Assembly: GCF_037971845.1 (NCBI RefSeq)
Contig: NZ_CP150227.1
Location: 558,001-622,000 of the forward strand
Direction: 5' to 3'
DNA from: Paenibacillus sp. FSL R5-0766
GTDB taxonomy: Bacteria; Bacillota; Bacilli; Paenibacillales; Paenibacillaceae
DNA length: 64,000 bases
Shown: positions 54,830 through 62,890 of the stretch, one piece after another
How the letters are laid out: the number at the start of each line of letters is the position of its first letter
Numbering within the stretch: the stretch's first letter is position 1
Program-made: the position numbers and the translations under genes
The notes under the pieces: model-generated
What the model saw: only the letters and a program-made list of their open reading frames with translations
Databases searched by the model: none
Told to the model about the DNA's origin: nothing

Positions 54830-55706
54830 AGTGTGGCTAGGCCCGGCGTCTACTCATCTCGCAGATAAATTGAACCAATATCCAAATATTCATCAATTAA
54901 AAAGCAGCATCCGTTTTTTCCCTGATGGGGAATCCTGCATCAAACTTGAAGAAGATATAACAAATGAAGATGTCATTATCATTCAAAATACCAGTCCACC
55001 TCAAGATGAGAATCTTCGCCACTTGTTTCAGATGGTTGATGTTCTAAGGTTTAATAGAGCAAGGACTATAACTTGCATTGTTCCTTATCTGGCCTACTCT
55101 AGACAAGACAGAAGAACACATCCGGGCGAGCCTTTCTCTTTGGAAATAGTAGTAAAGATATTGGAATTATTAGGAGTAAACACATTGGTCACTTTTGAGC
55201 TTCATAATTCGAATATTAATGTTGAAACGCATGTAGAAATTATAAATATAAGTACAGACGATTTATTCGTCGATTGGATTCGTGGAATAGAGATCGAACG
55301 ACCGATTTTGATTTGCCCGGATAAAGGAAGCCGAAATCGTATTCAGAAAATTGCAGGTATTCTAGATATTCCATTTCTTGCTTTAAACAAATATAAGAAC
55401 CTGAATGGGGAGACATGGTATGAAAACGAGGTGGAGGTAGAAGGAACCACAGCAATCATAATAGACGATCTATGTTCCTCTGGCTCAACTCTCATTCCCT
55501 TATGTCAGCATTTAATGAGCAATGGTGCTTCTCGTATTAAGTATGGTGTCACTCATTTCTTTGCAGACTCTTCTTATATTCAAGAGAAAGTGGATGCAGA
55601 TTTAGAGATTTATTGTACAGATACTATTCCTTCCTGTCAGAGTTCTGTTAGTATAGAAAAATTAATTTATTCATTTATAACACTTGAAAGAAGTGATGTG
55701 CTGTGA
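54822..55706 (+). CDS. Ribose-phosphate pyrophosphokinase, archaeal/class III-like
   Basis: 294 residues, overlapping the previous gene by 8 bp. PRPP synthetase family: RFFPDGESCIKL, IVPYLAYSRQDRRTHPGEPFS (catalytic region), and PRPP loop IIIDDLCSSGSTL. It is shorter than the bacterial housekeeping Prs and matches the archaeal type. It makes PRPP, or a 1-pyrophosphate of a phosphonate sugar, for the neighbouring phosphoribosyltransferase. Confidence 0.85.
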   Translation: MFKVWLGPASTHLADKLNQYPNIHQLKSSIRFFPDGESCIKLEEDITNEDVIIIQNTSPPQDENLRHLFQMVDVLRFNRARTITCIVPYLAYSRQDRRTHPGEPFSLEIVVKILELLGVNTLVTFELHNSNINVETHVEIINISTDDLFVDWIRGIEIERPILICPDKGSRNRIQKIAGILDIPFLALNKYKNLNGETWYENEVEVEGTTAIIIDDLCSSGSTLIPLCQHLMSNGASRIKYGVTHFFADSSYIQEKVDADLEIYCTDTIPSCQSSVSIEKLIYSFITLERSDVL

Positions 55707-56371
55707 AAATTGGTCCTTCTATAATGTGTGCGAACCCGCTAAAACTTCAAGACGAATTAGATGCTGTAGCAGCAGCAGACTGGTTGCATATCGATATTAT
55801 GGACGGCCATCTTGTTCCTAATTTCACCTTCGGAATAGAAGCAACTCAAAGAATTATAAACTATACCCCTCTGAAATGTGAAATTCATCTAATGAGTGAT
55901 AAGCCGTTTGAACATTTAGATCTCTTTATTAGTTTAGCACCCGACATAATTACTATTCACCCCGAGGTCATCCATGACCCTCTAAGAGTTATTTATAAAA
56001 TAAAGAGTGCTGGAATAAAGGCCGGTATCGCCATTAATCCTAGCATATCTCTAAATAATTTGAGTGAACTCCTTAGAGAAGTGGACCAATTTATTATTAT
56101 GGGCGTAAATCCAGGCTTTATTGGTCAAAAATTATTAAAGCCTTCATTGACAAAAGCATTACATTTAGCAAACATTCTTAAACATCAGAATTTAAACCAA
56201 GATATTATACTGGATGGTGGAGTGAAGTTGGATAATCTCCATGTAATTTACGAGAGTCAGGTCGACGGGATTGTAGTTGGAACAGGTATTTTTCATCATA
56301 GTGGCGGAACAGAAGAGGCTGTTAAACAATTCAAACAAACAACTAGAAATCTACATAAGACCTTAACTTAA
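55703..56371 (+). CDS. Ribulose-phosphate 3-epimerase family protein
   Basis: 222 residues, GTG start overlapping the previous stop (GTGA). TIM-barrel epimerase with HIDIMDGHLVPNFTFG, EIHLM, MGVNPGFIGQ and DGGV motifs; metal and catalytic Asp/His are kept. It interconverts ribulose- and xylulose-5-phosphate or the 6-phosphate ketohexose analogue; here it may process a phosphonate sugar. Confidence 0.85.
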   Translation: MKIGPSIMCANPLKLQDELDAVAAADWLHIDIMDGHLVPNFTFGIEATQRIINYTPLKCEIHLMSDKPFEHLDLFISLAPDIITIHPEVIHDPLRVIYKIKSAGIKAGIAINPSISLNNLSELLREVDQFIIMGVNPGFIGQKLLKPSLTKALHLANILKHQNLNQDIILDGGVKLDNLHVIYESQVDGIVVGTGIFHHSGGTEEAVKQFKQTTRNLHKTLT

Positions 56372-56385
56372 AAAGGAGAAGGGAA

Positions 56386-56988
56386 ATGAAAATCGTATTA
56401 GCAACATGGAACAAGTCGAAAAAGCAGTGGTTAAGTAAGGGGCTGAAATCATTAAATTTCCCAGTATTCACCTTAGAGAATTATCATCATACGGATATTA
56501 GTGATGTTGAGGAAACCGGGGATACGTGTGAGGACAATGCTTTATTGAAAGTACAAGCGATCCCTAACGATGGTGAATCAATCATTATTGGTGAAGACTC
56601 GGGGCTCTTTGTGAATGCGTTGAATGGTTTTCCAGGTGTTAAAACTGCAAGATGGATGGAAGGTACGGATGATGACAGAGCGGAGCAAATCGTAACGAAA
56701 ATGAATAATGAAAGCAATAGAGAGGCGTATTTTCAAAGTGCAATTGCGGCGATTTTTCCCAACGGTCAATCTGTTGTAGTGGAGGCTAAACTGCATGGAG
56801 AGATAACAACTGAAAAAAGAGGAGATAAAGATTCAGGATATTCTCAAATTTTCGAGCTCTCCAGCGGGAAAACCATAGCCGAAATGGAAGCTGGTGAATT
56901 TGAACAAAATGACCACAGGCGAATGGCTATTGAGAAGCTAAAAGCAATGATAGAAGGGAATGCGTATGCAGCCAAATCTGAATATTAG
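56386..56988 (+). CDS. HAM1/RdgB-like non-canonical NTP pyrophosphatase
   Basis: 200 residues. Family motifs: VLATWNKSKKQWL, GEDSGLFVNALNGFPGVKTA and GDKDSGYSQIF. It hydrolyses inosine/xanthosine-type triphosphates to monophosphates. In the operon it could release a product from its triphosphate or protect the cell from a nucleotide analogue. AAAAGGAGAAGGG precedes the ATG. Confidence 0.85.
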   Translation: MKIVLATWNKSKKQWLSKGLKSLNFPVFTLENYHHTDISDVEETGDTCEDNALLKVQAIPNDGESIIIGEDSGLFVNALNGFPGVKTARWMEGTDDDRAEQIVTKMNNESNREAYFQSAIAAIFPNGQSVVVEAKLHGEITTEKRGDKDSGYSQIFELSSGKTIAEMEAGEFEQNDHRRMAIEKLKAMIEGNAYAAKSEY

Positions 56989-58219
56989 TAACAAAGTAAG
57001 AGGAATTGCGATCCTGACCGGAGTCGCCGTGTTGGGAGATGCGATGCTCTTTGTTGTTCTTCCTATTTATTGGAAGGAATTTGGATTAAGTGCTGTATGG
57101 CAGATTGGTCTTCTACTTTCAATTAACCGTCTAATTCGACTTCCCGTTAATCCTCTTGTTGGGTTGTTTTATAAGCACTTTCAGTTGAGGACTGGAGTGC
57201 TGTTGGCTTTAGGTATTGCTATAGTTACAACAGCGTCCTATGGCTTGCTACAGGAGTTTTGGAGCCTGTTGATTATGCGTGCTTGCTGGGGAGTTGGATG
57301 GTCACTCCTTCGACTTGGAGGTTTCCTGAGTATTGTAAATATAACGGATGATACGAACAGAGGCAAGTATATCGGCCTTTATAATGGTTTGTGGGGGCTT
57401 GGTTCTCTTGCAGGTATGTTAAGTGGGGGGATACTTGTAGACCAGACATCCGTTTTATTTGTAACTACGTTATTCTCAGTCATTGGTTTGTGCTTTTTTC
57501 CATTTATCTGGTTATTCATTCCTCAACAGGACAACCATCAGGAACAGGCTAACGCTCATTTAACAGGTACTCGCATACGATCTCCTTATTTTGTTCTCGT
57601 CTTGATAACTGGAGGAAGTGTAGGCTTGGTTATTTTCGGCCTGTTTTCTTCCACTTTAAGCCCGTTGATTGGACGGATTTATGCAGGTGACTGGAGCTTC
57701 CTTACACTGGTTATTGGGGCAGCAACCCTTACTGGGATGATTCAAGCGATAAGATGGGGATGGGAGCCTTTTGTGGCACCATTCTTCGGGAAGAAAATCG
57801 ATTCCAGTCGTTCCAAACATCCCTTGCTACTGATTCCTTTATTTCTAGCGGGGTGTCTATTTATTGTTTTAGGGAATCTCCAATCCATCGGTCTTCTTCT
57901 TATGTTTTTATTGATTTTCCAAATAAGTTCTACTTTATTGGTAACTGCCACAGATACCTTTGCTGCTAATAATGCAGCGGCACAGACAGATCGAGTAAAG
58001 GCAATGACATTATATACTATTTTTGTTGATGTTGGCGCAGCTTTGGGACCATTACTATCCTATATAATTATGAGTGTGTATGAGGTTTCAATTGTTTATT
58101 TTATTGCAGGAGGCCTTTTACTTGTCATTTCACTTGTATGGCTTATATTTATGAGATCAAATCCATTCTCACATCATTCCTCTGCTGTTTCAACTGCTTA
58201 TACGGCTAAAAAAGAGTGA
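56960..58219 (+). CDS. MFS transporter, probable exporter
   Basis: 419 residues with twelve membrane helices; cytoplasmic loop (~195-215) between halves and MFS-like segments (GWSLLRLGGFLS, RGKYIGLYNGLWGLGSLAGMLSGG). It overlaps the pyrophosphatase by 29 bp; starts at ATG 56960 or 56966. Last full gene of the operon, so the probable exporter of its product. Confidence 0.88.
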   Translation: MRMQPNLNISNKVRGIAILTGVAVLGDAMLFVVLPIYWKEFGLSAVWQIGLLLSINRLIRLPVNPLVGLFYKHFQLRTGVLLALGIAIVTTASYGLLQEFWSLLIMRACWGVGWSLLRLGGFLSIVNITDDTNRGKYIGLYNGLWGLGSLAGMLSGGILVDQTSVLFVTTLFSVIGLCFFPFIWLFIPQQDNHQEQANAHLTGTRIRSPYFVLVLITGGSVGLVIFGLFSSTLSPLIGRIYAGDWSFLTLVIGAATLTGMIQAIRWGWEPFVAPFFGKKIDSSRSKHPLLLIPLFLAGCLFIVLGNLQSIGLLLMFLLIFQISSTLLVTATDTFAANNAAAQTDRVKAMTLYTIFVDVGAALGPLLSYIIMSVYEVSIVYFIAGGLLLVISLVWLIFMRSNPFSHHSSAVSTAYTAKKE

Positions 58220-58267
58220 TGTATTCACATAAGTTCTAGTTGTAGCAAATATCAGGAGGTCAAATAC

Positions 58268-58375
58268 ATGAATGGGAAATCAGGATCGTGTACACCAAAA
58301 GGCATTTGGGTACATGATCCTTTTTTTGTAACCTACGGACACTCTACTAATCCAGCAATGCGACAATCGAATTAA
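58268..58375 (+). CDS. Possible 35-residue peptide at the operon end (or truncated gene)
   Basis: ATG 58268 has a perfect AGGAGG 8 nt upstream and reads MNGKSGSCTPKGIWVHDP.. to a stop at 58375. The transcription terminator lies inside the frame, and the frame runs into the 3' end of the opposite-strand kinase gene. It looks like the start of a gene cut off at the right edge of the operon, or a short leader peptide; it may not make a functional product. Confidence 0.3.
   Translation: MNGKSGSCTPKGIWVHDPFFVTYGHSTNPAMRQSN
58283..58327 (+). terminator. Terminator of the phosphonate-type operon
   Basis: GGATCGTGTACACC (58283-58296) pairs with GGGTACATGATCC (58308-58320), followed by seven T residues. 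Confidence 0.85.
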
Positions 58376-59381
58376 TGGACTGCTGAGCCCACTTTGCAAA
58401 AGGCAGGTCGGCTGCCCATGTCACTTGTCCTGTCGCTTTGGCTTCCCCCCACCACAAGATACGTTGATAGAGCAGATGCATGCTGAGACGTGTGCGGAAG
58501 TGTTGGCATTTCTCCTCATCTGCTGCACAGACCAGATCCCGGTAGCAGCGAAGGAACTGTGCGGCCAGTTCTGGTTGCCCCTCACGAACATACCTGGTGG
58601 ATATTTTGGTTAGGTCGGCTGTGCCGTCTCCGAAATAGGCGGTTGTAAAATCGAACAAACCACTAATCTGCCACCCTGAAGAACGGTCGTCCAGATGTTG
58701 AATCAGAATATTCTCGACCTTGAAGTCTCCCATGACAAAACACGGAACAGCTCTGGACCGAAATGCCGGTTCAGCATTCTTGAATTGCTCGTCCACCCAC
58801 TGAACATCTTCATCCGTAATCACCGAGTACTGTTCAGCATCATGTAACCAGTGACGAATGGTTCCGTACAACCAGTCCAGATAATCGCCTGCAAAGGAAA
58901 CAATCTGCTGCGCTACAGGGTCATACTCCCCGGCATCAGGCACCTTCCAGCGGTGCAGTTCAGCCAAAGTATGGGCAAACATACTGGCGATCTCTTCCTG
59001 ATCTTGCTGTGACAGTGAAGCCTGGAATGCTGGATCATACAGGTGATTCCCGGGCAGGCGTGGCATTATGGCATAACTCCAGCCTAGCAGATGGGTATCT
59101 TCATGTAATAAATATGGATCAGGGACAGGAATGGACGTATGTTTTGCCAGTTGTTCTACAAAGAACTTTTCTTCCTGTAACTGTCCTGCATATAAAGGAT
59201 TGCCTTTCAGAATATACTCTCCACGGGAAGAGCGAATGAGCAGTGTCTGACCCATAACACCTTTATCCGTTCGTCGATAATCTTCAAGGGTTCCCAGGTC
59301 AAGCTCATTCAGCGCATCCTGCAATGAAACTGCGGCCACTTCGCCAAGTTGATTGGAACCAAAATATATACGTGTTGTCAT
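58347..59381 (-). CDS. Aminoglycoside phosphotransferase-like kinase (APH family)
   Basis: 344 residues. Protein-kinase-like fold with the catalytic loop CFVMGDFKVENILI and metal-binding GLFDFTTAYFGDG. The usual His of the HGD motif is replaced by Met (MGD), but the catalytic Asp and Asn remain. Substrate unknown; many such chromosomal proteins do not confer resistance. It is followed 21 bp upstream on the same strand by the SMI1/KNR4 gene, possibly one transcript. Confidence 0.8.
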   Translation of the reverse strand: MTTRIYFGSNQLGEVAAVSLQDALNELDLGTLEDYRRTDKGVMGQTLLIRSSRGEYILKGNPLYAGQLQEEKFFVEQLAKHTSIPVPDPYLLHEDTHLLGWSYAIMPRLPGNHLYDPAFQASLSQQDQEEIASMFAHTLAELHRWKVPDAGEYDPVAQQIVSFAGDYLDWLYGTIRHWLHDAEQYSVITDEDVQWVDEQFKNAEPAFRSRAVPCFVMGDFKVENILIQHLDDRSSGWQISGLFDFTTAYFGDGTADLTKISTRYVREGQPELAAQFLRCYRDLVCAADEEKCQHFRTRLSMHLLYQRILWWGEAKATGQVTWAADLPFAKWAQQSINSIVALLD

Positions 59382-59402
59382 ATGGCCGGACCCTCCTGGG
59401 TT

Positions 59403-60377
59403 TTAGTCCTCATTCTCTTCGTCAGACAGGTCATACGTATCCTCATCGACCAATCCACGGATGAAAGCTTCAAAATTCGGCGCAAGATATGTAATCTCAT
59501 AATCATTTTCCTGATCTACATGAACTACACAGGGTTCACCTTCAGGGCCGCAGAAGCGATAATCCAGCATAACAACATCATGACCAGCGGATGGACAATC
59601 ACAGATCACAATCCCCAGATCGGGGTATCCCCAATCCTCGATCATGAACCGACTTCCCAGCTCACCAGCGAGTGCGTATATTTTATCGTGTCCAATTCCC
59701 ATAATGCTTGAAATGGCAATGTGATCCTCAGCCCAGGAAGTCGCTTCTTGGGTGGGAAATACAGTGAGCGCAGGGATACCGCCGTTTTGCGTATTCATCA
59801 GTTGTATATAGGAAGCGGGCAGTTTGTAACCTAGTTCTTGCTCAATAGACACAATTTCTTCTTCATCAAAAGGTTCTGATACATGATTGTCCTGCGCATA
59901 ATCACTCTGTACCCAGAACGTTGCGGGATCATAAGTCCCTGAAGCGGCTCTTAGATGGTTCTGTATACCGCTCTGTTCGAATGCGGCAAGCTCCTCTTCA
60001 TGACGCTGGCGATCTTGACGCATCTTGTCCGCTTCGGGACGAATCTCGCGAAGGAATTCAAGGGTAGATTCATCATGGGGCAGAAGTTCATCAGCTCTCT
60101 CAAAAGCCAGTAGTGCCTGTTCATAGCTCGCGATGTGACAGTATGCGTAACCCAAGCGATATTGCCAGAGCGGGTCGCTTACCCCTTGCTCCTGGACAGA
60201 CAACAAATGTTGAATGGCTTCGCGGTAACGTGCGTCATTGTTATAGGCTCTGGCGAGTTGACCAATCAGATCATAATCCCACTCTGCGACGGGGATACGT
60301 TCAATATGTTCAATAATGAGACTGAATTGGTCCTGCTCATGCCATAAGTTGATTTGTTCCAGCAGTTCTCTTTCCAT
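59403..60377 (-). CDS. TPR plus SMI1/KNR4 (SUKH) domain protein
   Basis: 324 residues. TPR-like helices at about 25-110 (YREAIQHLL, GYAYCHIASYEQALLAFERADEL) are followed by a SUKH domain at ~165-310 (EEEIVSIEQELGYKLPASYIQLMNTQNGG, PDLGIVICDCPSAGHDVVMLDY). SUKH proteins often act as immunity proteins, but no toxin gene is adjacent. Acidic C-terminus. Confidence 0.85.
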   Translation of the reverse strand: MERELLEQINLWHEQDQFSLIIEHIERIPVAEWDYDLIGQLARAYNNDARYREAIQHLLSVQEQGVSDPLWQYRLGYAYCHIASYEQALLAFERADELLPHDESTLEFLREIRPEADKMRQDRQRHEEELAAFEQSGIQNHLRAASGTYDPATFWVQSDYAQDNHVSEPFDEEEIVSIEQELGYKLPASYIQLMNTQNGGIPALTVFPTQEATSWAEDHIAISSIMGIGHDKIYALAGELGSRFMIEDWGYPDLGIVICDCPSAGHDVVMLDYRFCGPEGEPCVVHVDQENDYEITYLAPNFEAFIRGLVDEDTYDLSDEENED

Positions 60378-60478
60378 GAATAGGCCTCACTTCCGTAGGA
60401 GGGGTATGAATCTCTTTCATTATATAATAAGTATGTGTTGGTTGGAGAATGTATAAATCAAGCTCTTCGTCGCATACT

Positions 60479-60573
60479 GTTTAAGTATACTTTAAGTTCA
60501 AAATTTAAAGTTTAATTTATGTTTAACTTTGTTTAAGTATTGTGTTTAAAGTTAAACTTTACTATCCTATACT
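60479..60573 (+). promoter_or_regulatory. GTTTAA repeat cluster with promoter before the HTH gene
   Basis: In about 80 bp GTTTAA or its complement recurs at least six times (around 60479, 60510, 60521, 60531, 60544, 60552), including the near-palindrome GTTTAA-AG-TTAAAC (60544-60557). The last copy overlaps a TTTAAA -35 box (60545-60550), 17 nt before TATACT (60568-60573). This looks like a multi-site operator, probably for autoregulation by the downstream HTH protein. Confidence 0.5.
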
Positions 60574-60595
60574 AGGAGTGTGAGGTGAGATGGAT

Positions 60596-61297
60596 ATGGG
60601 AATCACAAGAGTTGAAAAGAATATATTTAGTCAGAACACGGATGAGATTGCTTCTGAGTTAGTTCAGAGCTTAAGTAATTCGGATAATAGTATTTTACTG
60701 TTCAAGGTGCTGGCACTTGCAGTCAAAAATAATGCTGAATTTGTTCGTAGCCTGGATGAATCTATCTTTGAAGATGCTGATATTTTTAGAGAAAAGTATG
60801 TTACTCTTCTCAAACATGCGTTAAGTCAAGCAGTGGATGTACCGACAGGAATTACAGACAGTGGGGTTCCTTCTATTGAAGCTGTACGTTCTTATACTCC
60901 TAAAGAATTATCTGTATTTTTTGGAGTAAGTATTACGACGATTTTCAACTGGATTGATCAAGGCCGTTTTATGGGGATTCAAAGAGCCGGGTCCAACAAA
61001 CATAATCTCATCCCAGACGATACTACATATGTGTATGGATCAGGTAAGAGAACGACGATTAAAGACATTGTGACTATGTGGAAAAAAGAAGAGGCAGAAC
61101 ACCAATCCACAATAGAAGTCAGTGACCTGGATTACCACACAGGGCAAATTGCCTTATATGAAGATAAATACAAAGGGGAATTCGAACGGACACTCGGAAC
61201 TAAATTGAACTTAACACCTGAAGAAGAAACCGATGCACAAGTTTGGAAACACCATTTGGGGAGGCAACGTCTTGGCTTTAAAGATACCGAAAAGTAA
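60596..61297 (+). CDS. DNA-binding protein with internal helix-turn-helix
   Basis: 233 residues from ATG 60596 (GAGGTG 8 nt upstream; ATG 60590 is too near it). A helical N-terminal part (~1-100) precedes a MerR/excisionase-like helix-turn-helix (about 105-130: YTPKELSVFFGVSITTIFNWIDQGRF); the C-terminal part is charged (DYHTGQIALYEDKYKGEFE). Related short HTH proteins are found in toxin-antitoxin and phage modules; I see no partner. Preceded by a repeat-rich operator and followed by a strong terminator. Confidence 0.65.
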   Translation: MGITRVEKNIFSQNTDEIASELVQSLSNSDNSILLFKVLALAVKNNAEFVRSLDESIFEDADIFREKYVTLLKHALSQAVDVPTGITDSGVPSIEAVRSYTPKELSVFFGVSITTIFNWIDQGRFMGIQRAGSNKHNLIPDDTTYVYGSGKRTTIKDIVTMWKKEEAEHQSTIEVSDLDYHTGQIALYEDKYKGEFERTLGTKLNLTPEEETDAQVWKHHLGRQRLGFKDTEK

Positions 61298-61401
61298 TTT
61301 TCGTTTTATTGAGAATGATTTTTCATATATTATTATGAAAAGAAATATCTCTATTAAATTATAATAGTTCAACGCTGATATGAAGTTGTACATACGAATT
61401 A

Positions 61402-61457
61402 AACAACACTCCCTGAACTTAGGCGTTATAGCCACAGTTCAGGGAGTGTTGTTTTTT
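61402..61457 (+). terminator. Terminator after the HTH gene
   Basis: A 17-bp stem (AACAACACTCCCTGAAC with its complement) followed by seven T residues. Confidence 0.92.
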
Positions 61458-61497
61458 TATAGTCTATGTGATTAAAACGATATGAATTGAACTAATC

Positions 61498-61646
61498 ATT
61501 TACACAATAACGGAGAGGACAGAAAGAACTTGAAAAAGCGTAGCGTTCGCCTTTATCACCGGATTTTCCCTTGAGAAAGGGAATCAAAAAATCTGGGGAT
61601 AACAGCGATTGGAAAGTTGTTCTGTCATCGTAGTGTCTGTGTAGAT
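61498..61646. repeat. Dispersed ~150-bp imperfect inverted repeat, copy 2
   Basis: Second copy of the element at 9183-9333, same orientation, starting ATTTACAC and ending GTGTAGAT. Shared blocks include CGGAGAGGACAGAAAGAAC, GCGTTCGCCTTTAT, AATCTGGG and GTTGTTCTGTCATCG. It lies between the HTH terminator and the 3' end of nrdB. The changes between copies largely keep the stem pairing (e.g. CCCCTTTT/AAAAGGG against CCCTTGAG/AAAGGG). Confidence 0.85.
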
Positions 61647-61680
61647 AATTTTCAGTTTAATTCAATATGGAGAATCTTTA

Positions 61681-62712
61681 TTACAAATCGTCAAATCCGT
61701 TATCGTCGCCAACTTTACCGTAGTTACGGGATTTAGCTTCAAAGAAGTCGGTTTTGGTTGCATTCAGTGCTTCATCGGAGAATGGTTTGATCCAAGGCAT
61801 GCAGTTTACATCCACACCTTCATATGCTTTTTCCATACCCATCAGACGCAGACGTTTGTTGGCGATGTACTTGATGTAATCTTCCAACTCGTTCAGGTCA
61901 ATACCGCGCACGTTGCTGAGTGTGTAATGTGCCCAGTTGGTTTCAAGCTCAACAGCACGATGGATGGTTGTGTATACGTAGTCCATGTTCTCAGGTGTAT
62001 TCAGTTCAGGGAAGTCCACCAGCAACTGTTTGTACACTTCAGCGAAGAAGTAACAGTGTTGATTTTCGTCACGCTGGATATACGAGATCATCTGGCTGGT
62101 TGCCATCATTTTCTGGTCACGGGCCAGATTGTAGAAGAAGGCAAACGTACTATAGAAGAAGATACCTTCGAGTACCAGATCGGCTACCATAGCCTGGAAG
62201 AACGTCTGTGGAGACGGCTCGTCCCGGAAAGTTTGGTAGATGTCTGCGATGAAACGGTTGCGGTCAAGCAGGACTGGATCATGTTTCCAGTATTCAAAAA
62301 TTTCCTTTTGCTCCCGATCAGATACGATCGAAGACAGGACGTAGGAGTAGGATTGGTTATGAACAACTTCCTGTTGTCCGATAATGGCCGAGATCGCTTC
62401 GAGTGAAGAATCGGTAAAGTAACGTTTTACATCACCAACAAACATCGTCTGCATGGAATCAAGTACAGCGAGCAGGGAGATGTTGATTTTGAATGTACGT
62501 TGTTCTTCCTCGTCCAGTTGAGCAAACTGGGAAGCATCTTTGGACATTGGAATCTCGTCTGCGATCCAGTGGTTAAGCAGCAGTACTTTGTACAATTTGT
62601 ACATATGAGGCATGCGAATGTCGTTCCAGTTCAGGATACCGGAGCATTCACCTTCAATAATACGGGTTGATTGGTTAGGGGCTTCGGTGTTGAAAATTTT
62701 CTGTACTTGCAT
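61681..62712 (-). CDS. nrdB: Ribonucleoside-diphosphate reductase, beta subunit
   Basis: 343 residues. Class I small subunit carrying the metal cofactor: ligands in EEQRTF, QQEVVHNQSYSYV and VLEGIFFYSTFAFFY..RDENQHCYFF. ATG 62712 has AAGGAG about 10 nt upstream; GTG 62724 would overlap it. Downstream partner of nrdA on the same strand, separated by 178 bp with a hairpin. Confidence 0.9.
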   Translation of the reverse strand: MQVQKIFNTEAPNQSTRIIEGECSGILNWNDIRMPHMYKLYKVLLLNHWIADEIPMSKDASQFAQLDEEEQRTFKINISLLAVLDSMQTMFVGDVKRYFTDSSLEAISAIIGQQEVVHNQSYSYVLSSIVSDREQKEIFEYWKHDPVLLDRNRFIADIYQTFRDEPSPQTFFQAMVADLVLEGIFFYSTFAFFYNLARDQKMMATSQMISYIQRDENQHCYFFAEVYKQLLVDFPELNTPENMDYVYTTIHRAVELETNWAHYTLSNVRGIDLNELEDYIKYIANKRLRLMGMEKAYEGVDVNCMPWIKPFSDEALNATKTDFFEAKSRNYGKVGDDNGFDDL

Positions 62713-62780
62713 TGTTCCGTTCACTCCTTGAATGTGGCATCTATATCAACATCTTGCGATGCTGTGATCGTGTTTTAGGC

Positions 62781-62833
62781 AAAAAAGAACCAGGACAACG
62801 CCATTTTGCAATCAAAACAGGATGCCCTGGTGG
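62781..62833 (-). terminator. Hairpin between nrdA and nrdB
   Basis: On the minus strand a CCAGG...CCTGG stem with inner CTGTTTTG/CAAAATGG pairing is followed by T residues (complement of 62781-62786). It may partly terminate after nrdA and set the nrdA:nrdB ratio. Confidence 0.5.
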
Positions 62834-62890
62834 TCACCTCGAATCTAGTAAATCTTCTCTATCATGGATAAAGCGTAAATTGCGCAAAAA

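Noticed and set aside
61310..61335. Fur-box-like TGAGAATGATTTTTCA
   Set aside because: The second half departs from the consensus, and it lies just after the end of the HTH gene and before its terminator, with no iron-related gene to control.
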